Positions 35,257 to 44,249 of a stretch of DNA of 64,000 bases are shown piece after piece (position 1 is the stretch's first letter; the number at the start of each line of letters is the position of its first letter). The stretch spans positions 4,085,501-4,149,500 of the forward strand of contig NZ_CP013949.1 of NCBI RefSeq assembly GCF_000296215.2, written 5' to 3'. The DNA comes from Bradyrhizobium sp. CCGE-LA001 (lineage in GTDB: Bacteria > Pseudomonadota > Alphaproteobacteria > Rhizobiales > Xanthobacteraceae). The position numbers and the translations under genes are program-made. The notes beneath the pieces are model-generated. The model was given only the letters and a program-made list of their open reading frames with translations, was not told where the DNA came from and made no database searches.

Positions 35257-36221
35257 AGCGTCTGCGAGGGCAGCTCGGAGAAGTGGCGCTTGTAGTCGAA
35301 CGAGAACTGGCTGAAGTGCCAGAAGCCGTGCTGCACGGCGACGTCGTAGACGGAGGCATTCGTGCCGCCGGCGCGCTTCAGATCGCGGCGCACACGGTTG
35401 AGCCGCATCGCGCGCCAGTAATGCATCGGGCTCGTGCCGAGCACCTCCTGGAAGCAGTAGCCGAGCTTGCGCGGGCTGGCGCCGACCGCCTGGCAGACCT
35501 CCAGCAGCGAGAGCATCCGCTCGCCGCTGCCATGCATCAGCTCCCGCGCGCGATCGACGGTGCGCTTGCGCCCCGCAGCGCTGCGGCCGGGATCGCTTGG
35601 GCGTGCCGTCGGCAACATGTCCATGATATCGACGAGCAGGGCGTCTTCGAGCGCCTGCCGGACGGCGGGATCGTCGAATCGTTCGGGCGCGGTCGCGATG
35701 GTCTCGTGGATCGCGGCAAGATGAGCTCGCAATCGCAAGACCGGCGCCTGCGCCATCTCGATCACGCGCAACTGATGCCAGACCGCGCGCGGCAGCTCGA
35801 TATCGAGCCGAGCAGCGAGCTCCTCGATCAGCGCCGAACTGGCGATGACGCCGCGCAGCTCGAACGATCGCGGTGTGCACATGTCGACCTCGGCGTCGAT
35901 GCAGGCAATGACCTGGGCGCCTGCAACGCTGGCGCCGTTGCAATTGATCTCGCCCTCACCGTGCCAGGGCAGAGCAATGCCGAAGCTGTCGGCTCCCAAC
36001 TGACCGTATTGGCGGACCTGCTGGCTGGTGATCTCGCGGAAGATTTCGAGCCGGGGCAGGGAGAGTTGCGTGAAACTGCCGCTGAAGGCTCCGGCGCTGA
36101 TCTGGTCGTAGCTCAGCCGCCAGCGCCCGAGCGAAGCGCAGTGCTCGTCGACGTCGCAACTGGTCGCCTGAAGCAGATTGTGAGCTGAGTCCAGAGTCGG
36201 AAGAACTTCACTTAAGGTCAT
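35235..36221 (-). CDS. AraC family regulator (FeaR-like arrangement)
   Basis: Transcription regulator of 328 residues. The N-terminal part (about 1-200) resembles the AraC-binding-like domain of regulators such as FeaR, with FSGSFTQLSLPRLEIFREITSQQVRQYG and an unstructured ligand pocket I cannot define. The C-terminal double helix-turn-helix (about 225-325) has VCQAVGASPRKLGYCFQEVLGTSPMHYWRAMRLNRVRRDL and VQHGFWHFSQFSFDYKRHF, which are classical AraC signatures. It is divergent from the serine hydrolase and amine oxidase genes. FeaR controls tyramine oxidase in E. coli, so control of the amine oxidase here is a reasonable inference. Confidence 0.88.
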   Translation of the reverse strand: MTLSEVLPTLDSAHNLLQATSCDVDEHCASLGRWRLSYDQISAGAFSGSFTQLSLPRLEIFREITSQQVRQYGQLGADSFGIALPWHGEGEINCNGASVAGAQVIACIDAEVDMCTPRSFELRGVIASSALIEELAARLDIELPRAVWHQLRVIEMAQAPVLRLRAHLAAIHETIATAPERFDDPAVRQALEDALLVDIMDMLPTARPSDPGRSAAGRKRTVDRARELMHGSGERMLSLLEVCQAVGASPRKLGYCFQEVLGTSPMHYWRAMRLNRVRRDLKRAGGTNASVYDVAVQHGFWHFSQFSFDYKRHFSELPSQTLRRARCA

Positions 36222-36339
36222 GACGATACGTCAAATTCCCCGTTCGAGCAGCCAGCAAGAACCACGCCAGACTGGCACGGCCACCGGCGCTGTCCAGCAA
36301 AATATTGCCGGATCTCGATAACGCCGGCCGGAGCCTTCA

Positions 36340-37371
36340 ATGCAGTCTTCCGCCCCGGCGCTCCCGACATTGGTGTCGAGGCCGCTTGGCGGAGGGATCG
36401 AGATGCGACCGACCGAGATCATGCGGGGCAGCCCGCCCGCGCCCGAGGCGCAGGTGACGCGCGCGAACTGGCGCAGCTTCCCCGCGATCCGCTGGGGCTT
36501 TACCCACACCCGGGAGATGCTGCCGACTGCGGAGGTCCGCCGCTCGGCTAGTCCGACGCCGGTGCGCAGCGCGCCGCGCGAATTGTCCAGGCTCGGCTTC
36601 ACGGCGCCGGACGGCCAGCCGACGACAGTCGAGGCCACGCTGCGCGAGACCTTCGGCGATGCGCTGCTCGTCATGCACCGGGGCACGCTGATCCACGAAT
36701 GGTACGGCGACGGCATGAGCGTGACCACGCCGCACCTCATCTGCTCCATCAGCAAGTCGATCGCCGGAACGCTCGGCGGCATTCTGGCCGCACGCGGCTT
36801 GCTCGATCCCGAGGCGAGGGTGGTGCGTTACGTGCCGGAACTGGAGAGTTCGGTCTATGGCGGCTGCACGGTCCGCAACGTTCTGGACATGGCGGTCGCC
36901 ATCAAGTTCGAGGAGGACTACGAGGATCCCGCCGGCGACGTCGCGCGCTACCGTTTCTCCTCGGGCTGGGACGTGCCGCCTCCGGGTGTCGAGGCCAGTC
37001 ACCAGCGGGCCTATCTGACGACGCTGCGCGGGACAGGCAAGCCGCACGGCAAGGTGTTCCACTACGTCTCGACCATGCCGGGCTGGTGGATCGACGACAT
37101 CCACGAGAACGGCGATCCCAAGGCCTGGGCCGATGGCGACCTCGCCGAGATCTTTCCGGGCGCGCGCTACCGCAGCAAATGGTATACGATCGACGCCTCG
37201 CGCAACGATCTCGCAGGGATCGGCATCCACGGCCAGTGGCTCTATATCGATGCCGCCTCCGACACGGTCATCGTCAAGCTCGCCACGCAGCCGAAGGCGA
37301 TGGACGTGCCGCTCGACCATCGCTGGCTCGCCGCCTTCCGCGCCATCACCGCGCATCTCGCCCCGCGCTGA
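36340..37371 (+). CDS. Beta-lactamase-fold serine hydrolase
   Basis: Serine hydrolase of the class C beta-lactamase/esterase superfamily (343 residues). The catalytic SxxK is SISK (about residues 134-137) in ICSISKSIAGTLGGIL. The second motif region reads FHYVSTMPGWWIDD, where the Tyr (YVS) takes the place of YxN. The N-terminal 90 residues are specific to the 6-aminohexanoate-dimer hydrolase-like branch (FTHTREMLPTAEV, HEWYGDGMS). No signal peptide is seen, so it is cytoplasmic and more likely an amide or ester hydrolase than an antibiotic-resistance enzyme. The amine oxidase starts 11 bases after its stop, suggesting an operon in which it could release the amine substrate. Confidence 0.85.
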   Translation: MQSSAPALPTLVSRPLGGGIEMRPTEIMRGSPPAPEAQVTRANWRSFPAIRWGFTHTREMLPTAEVRRSASPTPVRSAPRELSRLGFTAPDGQPTTVEATLRETFGDALLVMHRGTLIHEWYGDGMSVTTPHLICSISKSIAGTLGGILAARGLLDPEARVVRYVPELESSVYGGCTVRNVLDMAVAIKFEEDYEDPAGDVARYRFSSGWDVPPPGVEASHQRAYLTTLRGTGKPHGKVFHYVSTMPGWWIDDIHENGDPKAWADGDLAEIFPGARYRSKWYTIDASRNDLAGIGIHGQWLYIDAASDTVIVKLATQPKAMDVPLDHRWLAAFRAITAHLAPR

Positions 37372-37382
37372 ACGGACCTCCC

Positions 37383-39380
37383 ATGCTCGACACCGCCAAA
37401 GCCCGATCAACGGATCAAGCCGCCCGACCACATCCGCTCGATCCCCTGACGATCGAGGAAATCCGCGCAGCCTGCACATTGGTGCGTGCAGCGGCAGCCG
37501 CGCCGGAGAACTGCCGCTTCCCGGTGGTGAGGCTGGAGGAGCCGACCAAGCAGCAACTGGCCGCAGGTGTGGCGGGGCGCCGTGCCTTCGTGCTGACACT
37601 GGATGTAACGACGGGCGAAGCTATCGAGCACGTCGTCGATCTCGGCCGTAGCGAGATCGTGACGCGGAAACTCCTCCCGAACCGCGAAGCGCCCTATGGC
37701 CAGCCGCCGGTGATGCTGGAGGAGTTCTTCAAGTGCGAGGCCGTGGTGAAGGCCGATGCCGGCTGGCGCGCGGCAATGCGCCGCCGCGGGCTCAGCGATA
37801 GGGACATCGAGCTCGTTCAGGTCGACCCGTTCTCCTCGGGCTTCTTCGACAAGGAGTTCGAGCGCGGCGCACGTATCGTGCGCGCGGTCAGCTATTTCCG
37901 CGAGCATCCCCAGGACAACGGCTACGCCCACCCGATCGAGGGCGTCGTCGCCGTCGTCGATCTGATCGGCGGCAAGGTCATCGACCTCACCGACGAAGAC
38001 CCGATCGTGCCGATCCCACGCAAGAAGCGGAACTACGGCGCGCATGAGGTTGCGAATCCGCGCACCGACATCAAGCCGCTACACATCGAGCAGCCCGACG
38101 GCGCGAGCTTTCGTGTCGAGGGCTGGCAGGTCGACTGGCAGAAATGGAGCTTCCGCATCGGCTTTACGCCGCGCGAAGGCCTCGTGCTGCATCAGCTCGC
38201 CTATCAGGACGGCCCGCGCAAACGCTCGCTGATCCATCGCGCCAGCGTCACGGAAATGGTGGTGCCCTACGCCGATCCCACCGCGAACCATTTCTGGAAG
38301 TCGGCCTTCGATGCCGGCGAATACGGCCTTGGCATGCTCGCCAACGCGCTAGAGCTCGGCTGCGACTGTCTCGGCAACATCCACTATTTCGATGTACCTG
38401 CCACGGACAGCAAGGGCGAGCCCTTCGTCATGCAGAACGCCATCTGCATGCACGAGGAAGACTACGGCATCGCCTGGAAGCACTACGAGTTTCGCAACGG
38501 CCTGTTCGAGGTCCGCCGTTCGCGGCGGCTGGTGATCTCGTTCTTCGCGACCGTCGGCAATTACGACTACGGCTTCTACTGGTACCTCTACCAGGATGGC
38601 ACGATCCAGCTGGAGACCAAGCTCACCGGCATCATCCAGACCGCCGCCGTGCCATTAGGCGAAACATACAAATGGGGCGGCATGGTCGACGACAATCTGG
38701 GCGGACCGACGCACCAGCATTTCTTCAACGTCCGCCTGCACATGGATCTCGATGACGGCGGCAACACCGTCACCGAGCACGATTTCGTGCCGCGGCCCTG
38801 GGGCGAGGGCAATCCGCACGGCAACGTGTTCGACACCACGACGCGGGTGTTGTCGCGCGAGCGCGACGCGGCGGGGATCGCCAACGGCGAAACCGGCCGG
38901 TTCTGGAAGATCAGCAATCCCAACGAGACCAACTCGGTCGGCAACGCGCCGGCCTACAAGCTCGTCATCAATCCGTCTCCCCTGATGCTGGCGCAGGAGG
39001 GCAGCTATGTGCGCAAGCGCGGCGGCTTCGCGACCAAGCATGTCTGGGTGACGGCATTCGATCCCGCCGAGAAATACGCGAGCGGCGATTACCCGAACGT
39101 CCATGCCGGCGGCGACGGCCTGCCACGTTATGCCGCGCAGGACCGCAACATCGAGAATGCCGATATCGTGGTGTGGCACTCTTTCGGCCATACTCACCTC
39201 TGCAAGCCCGAGGACTTTCCGATCATGCCGGTCGAATATGCCGGCTTCGTGCTGAAGCCGACCGGCTTCTTTGCCGCCAACGCGGCCGGCGACATCCCGC
39301 CCGACCGCAACAGCCACAGCGTGCTGGCGGGCGCGAGTAACAGCGCCGGCGAGTCGTGCTGTGGCGCCGTCAGGCCATAG
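37383..39380 (+). CDS. Primary-amine oxidase (copper, topaquinone)
   Basis: Copper amine oxidase (665 residues) converting primary amines to aldehydes, ammonia and hydrogen peroxide. The topaquinone precursor is Tyr394 in VGNYDYGFYW. Copper ligands are the HQH pair in PTHQHFFNVRL and a His in the C-terminal WHSFGHTHLCKPEDFPIMP. The catalytic base Asp lies in SAFDAGEYGLGM (about residue 310). The N2/N3 domains precede the catalytic beta sandwich; a signal peptide is absent, so it is probably cytoplasmic, as in Arthrobacter enzymes. Longer in-frame starts lie inside the upstream gene. Substrates in this family include tyramine, phenylethylamine and histamine; not predictable here. Confidence 0.94.
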   Translation: MLDTAKARSTDQAARPHPLDPLTIEEIRAACTLVRAAAAAPENCRFPVVRLEEPTKQQLAAGVAGRRAFVLTLDVTTGEAIEHVVDLGRSEIVTRKLLPNREAPYGQPPVMLEEFFKCEAVVKADAGWRAAMRRRGLSDRDIELVQVDPFSSGFFDKEFERGARIVRAVSYFREHPQDNGYAHPIEGVVAVVDLIGGKVIDLTDEDPIVPIPRKKRNYGAHEVANPRTDIKPLHIEQPDGASFRVEGWQVDWQKWSFRIGFTPREGLVLHQLAYQDGPRKRSLIHRASVTEMVVPYADPTANHFWKSAFDAGEYGLGMLANALELGCDCLGNIHYFDVPATDSKGEPFVMQNAICMHEEDYGIAWKHYEFRNGLFEVRRSRRLVISFFATVGNYDYGFYWYLYQDGTIQLETKLTGIIQTAAVPLGETYKWGGMVDDNLGGPTHQHFFNVRLHMDLDDGGNTVTEHDFVPRPWGEGNPHGNVFDTTTRVLSRERDAAGIANGETGRFWKISNPNETNSVGNAPAYKLVINPSPLMLAQEGSYVRKRGGFATKHVWVTAFDPAEKYASGDYPNVHAGGDGLPRYAAQDRNIENADIVVWHSFGHTHLCKPEDFPIMPVEYAGFVLKPTGFFAANAAGDIPPDRNSHSVLAGASNSAGESCCGAVRP

Positions 39381-39442
39381 AGTCCGCGCTGTAACAAGCC
39401 GATCATTTCCGGTCATTGCCGGACAATGAGCGATCGTGTCTA

Positions 39443-39459
39443 TCTAGAAGCGTTCTAGA
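39443..39459. promoter_or_regulatory. Iron-control-type palindrome upstream of the TonB receptor
   Basis: TCTAGAAGCGTTCTAGA is a perfect 7-bp inverted repeat with a 3-base spacer. It differs from the Bradyrhizobium iron control element recognised by Irr (as I recall, TTTAGAA-N3-TTCTAAA) only at one symmetric base pair. It lies about 180 bases before the receptor start, in a 256-base gap otherwise without recognisable features. Irr or a related Fur-family protein is the likely binder. Confidence 0.65.
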
Positions 39460-39636
39460 TGTTCGTCATCGCAATGTTCGAGATCGCTGCTCGCTGACAT
39501 GTCGGCTGCGCAGCAGCCGTACGCATCCGTTCGCCATGAGTGCATTGGTCGCGCATGCTGCGCACATCTCTGGAGAAATTCTAACCTTGTTCCTATCGCC
39601 CTGCGAAGCCGCCTGAGTTAGGGCGGGGCATCAAGA

Positions 39637-41979
39637 ATGGTACCGGCGAAGCCGGCGAGGCGTGGGGCTTTACGAAACGTGACAGACTTCCAACTTCCTT
39701 CGCGCTTTGACGCGCGTCGTCAACGAATTCAGGTGATCTTCTTCGGTGCGGTCAGCACGTTCGCTCTCGCCGTGCCCGTCGGCTCCGTGCAAGCCCAGAC
39801 CCAGATTCCTGCCGTCACCGTGGAAGCGCCGGCGCAACGTGCCCGTCCGGCGGCAATCGCCTCGTCGCGAGGGTCGGCTGCAGCACGCGCTGCTCGCGCC
39901 AATCGTCGCGCGCCGGCGCAGCAGGCGGCACCGACCCCGTCGGCATCATCGAACGGCGCAACAGGTGAACGCGCCAACGGGCCGGTGCGCGGGTTCGTCG
40001 CCACGCGGAGCGGCACCGCCACCAAGACTGATACGCCGCTGATCGAAACTCCGCAGTCCGTGTCGGTCGTGACCACTGACCAAGTCAGGAACCAGGGCGC
40101 GGTCTCGATCGGCGAGGCGCTGCGCTACACCGCCGGCGTCAGCGGCGACGTCAATGGCGGCTCCGATACCCGCTTCGGCGCCCTGCAGATCCGCGGCTTC
40201 GATACGACCATGACGGGCCTCTACATTGACGGCCTGCGGATTCCGTCAAGCAACTACGTGCATTTCAACGGCCTCGATCCCTACGGCGCCGAGCGCCTCG
40301 AAGTGCTGAAAGGGCCGTCCTCGGCGATGTATGGCGGCAGCGGCACCGGCGGCATCCTCAACTACGTGACCAAGCTACCGACCGCGCAGCAGTTCGGCGA
40401 GGCCTCAATCTCCGGCGGCAGCTTCTACCGCTACCAGGGCCAGTTCGACATGGGTGGCCCCGCCAACAAGGAAGGCACCGTGCTGTGGCGCCTCACGGGC
40501 GTCGTCCGCGACGGCCAGACCCAGGTCGACTTCACCAAGGACAACCGTGTCTTCATCGCACCGGCCGTCACCTTCAAGCCGAACGAGGACACCACCATCA
40601 CCCTGCTCGCCAACTACCAGAGGGACCGGGCAGGGTGGGGCCTCCAGTTCCTGCCGGCCTCTGGCACGGTCTGGCCGAACAATGGCCGCACCATTCCGGT
40701 CTCGTTCTTCGCGGGCGTGCCGGGCTTCAACGCGTTCAATACCGAGATCGCGACCGCCGGCTACCAGCTCTCGCACAACTTCACCGACAACATCACGTTC
40801 CGGCAGAACCTGCGCTACGCCTATCAACATAACGAAGAGAAGGTGTTCTACGGGGCAGGCTATACGGATGAGGCGGCCGGGCAACTCGCGCGCGCGGGCA
40901 GCTACAGCAACTCGTACATCAACTCCTTCGCGGTGGACAATCAACTGCAAGGCAAGTTCGTCACCGGCATCTTCAGCCACACCACCCTGGTCGGGGTCGA
41001 TTATCGCAACACTGCGTTCCGCGACACCGCCTTTGGCGTCACCACCTCGGCTCCCGAGATCAACGTGTTCAACCCGGTTTACAGCTACGACTGGGCCATT
41101 GGCGCGATGAGCGACAACACCGGCGTCAAGCAGTCGCAGGTCGGCCTCTACGCACAGGACCAGATCAAGCTCGGCCGGCTGTCGTTCCAGCTCGGCGGCC
41201 GCCAGGACTTCGTGACGACGCAACTCGACAGCGATCTGCCCGCCGCCAGTACGTCGGTCTCGAAGGATGCGTCGGCCTTCACCGGCCGCGCCGCCGTCAT
41301 GTACAATTTCGACAATGGCATCGCGCCGTATTTCAGCTACTCGGAATCGTTCCTGCCGGTGCTCGCCAGGGGACCGGCCGGCCAGCTGCTCAATCCCGAG
41401 ACGGGAGTCCAGTACGAGGTCGGCGTCAAGTACCAGCCGATCGGCTGGAATGCGCTGTTCACCTTCGCCGCCTTCGACCTGACGCGCGACAACGTCGTCA
41501 CCTACGCGCCGCCGACCTATATCGCGGAACAGACCGGGCAGGTGAAATCGCGCGGCATCGAGCTCGAAGGCACTATGTCGCTCGCCGACGGCTGGAACCT
41601 GCGCGCGGCCTATGCCTATGTTGATGCCGTGGTCACGCAGGATCCGGTCAATGTCGGCAAGGCGCCGGTCGTCGTGCCGCTCAACCGTGCCTCGCTGTGG
41701 AGCGACTACACGCTCCAGAACGGGGTGCTCGCCGGCTTGCAGTTCGGCGGCGGCATCCGCTATGTCGGCGCGACCTGGGGCGATGATGCCAACACCTTCA
41801 AGGTGGGATCGGCGACCGTGCTGGACGCGCTGCTCGCCTACACCCGTGACAATTGGCGCCTGTCTTTGAACGTGACCAACCTTGCCGATACGCGCTATGT
41901 CGCTGCCTGTTACAGCCTGTCAGGCTGCTTCTACGCGGAAGGGCGCAAGGCCATCGGCAAGCTGACCTACCGCTGGTGA
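39637..41979 (+). CDS. TonB-dependent siderophore receptor
   Basis: Outer-membrane ferric-siderophore receptor (780 residues). After the signal peptide (core IQVIFFGAVSTFALAVPVGSVQAQ) and a long Ala/Pro/Arg-rich linker (about 60-125) comes the plug domain, with TPQSVSVVTTDQV and the family block AGVSGDVNGGSDTRFGALQIRGFDT, then YGAERLEVLKGPSSAMYGGSGTGGILNYVTK. The 22-strand barrel fills the rest and ends in LTYRW with the terminal aromatic residue. There is no N-terminal secretin/TonB signalling domain. It resembles FhuE/FpvA-type receptors. The PepSY gene follows after 61 bases. The start codon is uncertain; a GTG at 39679 is also possible. Confidence 0.92.
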   Translation: MVPAKPARRGALRNVTDFQLPSRFDARRQRIQVIFFGAVSTFALAVPVGSVQAQTQIPAVTVEAPAQRARPAAIASSRGSAAARAARANRRAPAQQAAPTPSASSNGATGERANGPVRGFVATRSGTATKTDTPLIETPQSVSVVTTDQVRNQGAVSIGEALRYTAGVSGDVNGGSDTRFGALQIRGFDTTMTGLYIDGLRIPSSNYVHFNGLDPYGAERLEVLKGPSSAMYGGSGTGGILNYVTKLPTAQQFGEASISGGSFYRYQGQFDMGGPANKEGTVLWRLTGVVRDGQTQVDFTKDNRVFIAPAVTFKPNEDTTITLLANYQRDRAGWGLQFLPASGTVWPNNGRTIPVSFFAGVPGFNAFNTEIATAGYQLSHNFTDNITFRQNLRYAYQHNEEKVFYGAGYTDEAAGQLARAGSYSNSYINSFAVDNQLQGKFVTGIFSHTTLVGVDYRNTAFRDTAFGVTTSAPEINVFNPVYSYDWAIGAMSDNTGVKQSQVGLYAQDQIKLGRLSFQLGGRQDFVTTQLDSDLPAASTSVSKDASAFTGRAAVMYNFDNGIAPYFSYSESFLPVLARGPAGQLLNPETGVQYEVGVKYQPIGWNALFTFAAFDLTRDNVVTYAPPTYIAEQTGQVKSRGIELEGTMSLADGWNLRAAYAYVDAVVTQDPVNVGKAPVVVPLNRASLWSDYTLQNGVLAGLQFGGGIRYVGATWGDDANTFKVGSATVLDALLAYTRDNWRLSLNVTNLADTRYVAACYSLSGCFYAEGRKAIGKLTYRW

Positions 41980-42040
41980 GTTCGAACTGAGGATGGTCCG
42001 GCAATGGGGAGCCGGACCTGACGGATGAGAGTGGAAGACG

Positions 42041-43333
42041 ATGAGAGCGATATTCGGTCGGCTGCATCGCTGGGCGGGACTTTTGACGGCCGGCTTCCTG
42101 TTCTTCTCGGGCATCACCGGCGCGATCATCTCGTGGGATCACGAGCTCGACGATGTCCTGAACAGCCACTTGTTCGACGTCAGCAGCAAGGGCCCGGCGA
42201 TTCCCTCGATTGAGCTCGCCAAGATGATCGAGCAGCGCGATCCTCGCGCGCGCGTCGTCTATCTCTTCATGACTCCGGAGGAGGGCCACTCGCTGTGGTT
42301 CTTCGTGATGCCGCGGATCGATCCCGCGACCGGCAAGCGTTATCCGCTCGACTATAACCAGGTCTTCCTCGATCCCAACACCGGCGCGGAGCTCGGCCGG
42401 CGCTATTGGGGCGCGGTCTGGCCGGTCACGCGAGAGAACTTCGTCTCGTTCCTCTACAAGCTGCACTACACGATGCACATCCCGGAGTTCTGGGGCAGCG
42501 ACCGCTGGGGCATGCGCGTGCTCGGCATCATCGCCATCATCTGGACCATCGATTGCTTCGTCGGCTTCTATCTGACGCTGCCCTCGCGGCGGCGCGCCAA
42601 GGCGGCGCGGGCGCCTGAAGTCGCGCGGCAGCTCGAGCGCGGATTCTGGGCGCGCTGGGCGCCGGCCTGGACCATCAAGACCTCGGGCAGCGCGTACCGG
42701 ATCAATTTCGACATCCACCGCGCCTTCAGCCTGTGGACCTGGAGCCTGCTGTTCGTCATCGCCTTCACGGCGTTCTCGCTGAACCTGTATTTCGAGGTGT
42801 TCTCGCCGCTGATGAAGATGGTGTCGAACTACACCCCGACGCCCTATGAGCAGCGGCCCTATCGCGGCCTCGACGACCCCATCGAGCCGAAAATGACGTT
42901 CGCCGAGATCGCCGCCCGCGCAGCCGCCGACGGCAAAGCTCGTGGCTGGACCATTCCGGTCGGCGCGATCAGCTACGGGCCTGCCCATGGTGTCTATGCC
43001 GCTGCCTTCTTCCATCCCGGCGACGATCACGGCGCCGGCGGTGTCGGCCCGGCGCAGCTTTACTACGACAGCGAGGACGGCCGCCCGATCGGCGAGCGGC
43101 TGCCCTGGGTCGGCACCGCTGCCGACATCTTCGTGCAGGCGCAGTTCCCGCTGCATTCGGGCCGCATCGTCGGGCTGTTCGGCCGCATCCTGATCTCGAT
43201 CATGGGGCTGGTGGTGGCGGCGCTCTCGGTGACCGGCGTCGTGATCTGGTGGCGCAAGCGCCGCGCCCGTGTCCGCGTGCGCGAGACCGCGGCGGTGCGG
43301 CTCAGCCAGCAGCAGCTCACGCCGGCGGAGTAG
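42041..43333 (+). CDS. PepSY-associated membrane protein
   Basis: Inner-membrane protein (430 residues) of the PepSY_TM family, frequently encoded beside TonB-dependent siderophore receptors and proposed to act in ferric-siderophore reduction or uptake. Four helices are predicted: about residues 11-33 (GLLTAGFLFFSGITGAII), 156-177 (GMRVLGIIAIIWTIDCFVGFYL), 232-255 (FSLWTWSLLFVIAFTAFSL) and 380-402 (ILISIMGLVVAALSVTGVVIWW). Conserved His-containing stretches FGRLHRWAG and YKLHYTMHIP (residues near 7 and 140) could bind haem. The start ATG begins MRAIFGRLHRW. A hairpin (43381-43407) lies downstream. Confidence 0.88.
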   Translation: MRAIFGRLHRWAGLLTAGFLFFSGITGAIISWDHELDDVLNSHLFDVSSKGPAIPSIELAKMIEQRDPRARVVYLFMTPEEGHSLWFFVMPRIDPATGKRYPLDYNQVFLDPNTGAELGRRYWGAVWPVTRENFVSFLYKLHYTMHIPEFWGSDRWGMRVLGIIAIIWTIDCFVGFYLTLPSRRRAKAARAPEVARQLERGFWARWAPAWTIKTSGSAYRINFDIHRAFSLWTWSLLFVIAFTAFSLNLYFEVFSPLMKMVSNYTPTPYEQRPYRGLDDPIEPKMTFAEIAARAAADGKARGWTIPVGAISYGPAHGVYAAAFFHPGDDHGAGGVGPAQLYYDSEDGRPIGERLPWVGTAADIFVQAQFPLHSGRIVGLFGRILISIMGLVVAALSVTGVVIWWRKRRARVRVRETAAVRLSQQQLTPAE

Positions 43334-43380
43334 GGCTCGCCCGGCCGTTGCAGGTGAACCTTCCGGCGAGGCGCCGCCAC

Positions 43381-43407
43381 AAAGACTGGAGATCGCTTCC
43401 AGTCTTT
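43381..43407 (+). terminator. Perfect 10-bp hairpin between the PepSY gene and the next gene
   Basis: AAAGACTGGA and TCCAGTCTTT enclose a 7-base loop (GATCGCT). The right arm ends in TTT, 47 bases after the PepSY stop and 12 bases before the next start codon. It may end the iron-uptake transcript or, because it ends so close to that start, control its translation. Confidence 0.55.
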
Positions 43408-43419
43408 CCGGAAATCGCA

Positions 43420-44235
43420 ATGAGATCGCTTGCCTTGCTCTGCCTGCTCGTCTTGGCCGCGCCCGCACATGCGGCCACGCCCGAGCAGCCCTATCTCGAG
43501 CTGCGCGACCGCAACATCGCAAAGTTCTCCAAAGCCAAGGAGAGCGACGCCATCTACAAGCAGCATGACGCCGCGCTGAAGGAGCTGGCAGAGATGCTGC
43601 GCGGCGTGGTGGGTGCGGTCACGATCAAGGGGCTGCCGGCCGAGGGGAAATCGAACGTCGACACGCTGTTCAAGGGCGACATCGGCTTCGGCCATCTCGA
43701 CGGGCTCAGCTTCGCGTCGGAAGGCTACAAGACGCAGGCCGTCGTGACCACGACGACGCTGCTCAAGCACTGGCTGCGCGAGCGTCGCGAGGACGGCATG
43801 CCGCAGGAGATCGGCGCCGCCTTCAAGTCGGACCGGTTCTACTACAATGCGATCCAGGATGCCGCCTTCGCCATCTATGCCGAGCTGCCGATCACCAAGC
43901 CCGCGGGTGTAACCGTTGCAGCGGCCGTACTCGGCTTGCGCGGCAATGGCGGCCTGAAGGGGCCGCCGGATGAAATCGACGTGGTCGCGATCCAGGGCGA
44001 CAAGGTCTACTTCATCGCTACGTCCGACGGCGTGAAGACGACGGAGATTCCGGCCTGCGAAAAGGTCTGGAACCAGATGATGGCTAGGAAGGTCCCGCAG
44101 GACGCCATGGCCCGCGAAGACAAGGCCATGGACGCCTATACCAAATGTTTCGCCAAGGAAGCGCCGAGCCAGAGCTGGTACGCCACCATCGTCAAGAAGG
44201 CGCAGGGACAGCTGGAGCTGTTGCCGCTGCGCTAA
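43420..44235 (+). CDS. Secreted protein of unknown function, 271 residues
   Basis: No family recognised. A clear signal peptide (MRSLALLCLLVLAAPAHA) points to the periplasm. The mature protein is helical and rich in Lys/Ala/Asp, with MLRGVVGAVTIKGLPAEGKSN, HLDGLSFASEGYK and a C-terminal part with a Cys pair (ACEKVWNQ and TKCFAKE, about residues 213 and 246) that may form a disulphide. The open frame extends upstream to 43249, but the signal peptide fixes the start at 43420. It follows the receptor and PepSY genes on the same strand and may belong to the same iron-related set, but the hairpin between them leaves this open. Confidence 0.7.
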   Translation: MRSLALLCLLVLAAPAHAATPEQPYLELRDRNIAKFSKAKESDAIYKQHDAALKELAEMLRGVVGAVTIKGLPAEGKSNVDTLFKGDIGFGHLDGLSFASEGYKTQAVVTTTTLLKHWLRERREDGMPQEIGAAFKSDRFYYNAIQDAAFAIYAELPITKPAGVTVAAAVLGLRGNGGLKGPPDEIDVVAIQGDKVYFIATSDGVKTTEIPACEKVWNQMMARKVPQDAMAREDKAMDAYTKCFAKEAPSQSWYATIVKKAQGQLELLPLR

Positions 44236-44249
44236 ACGCGGGCGACCGC

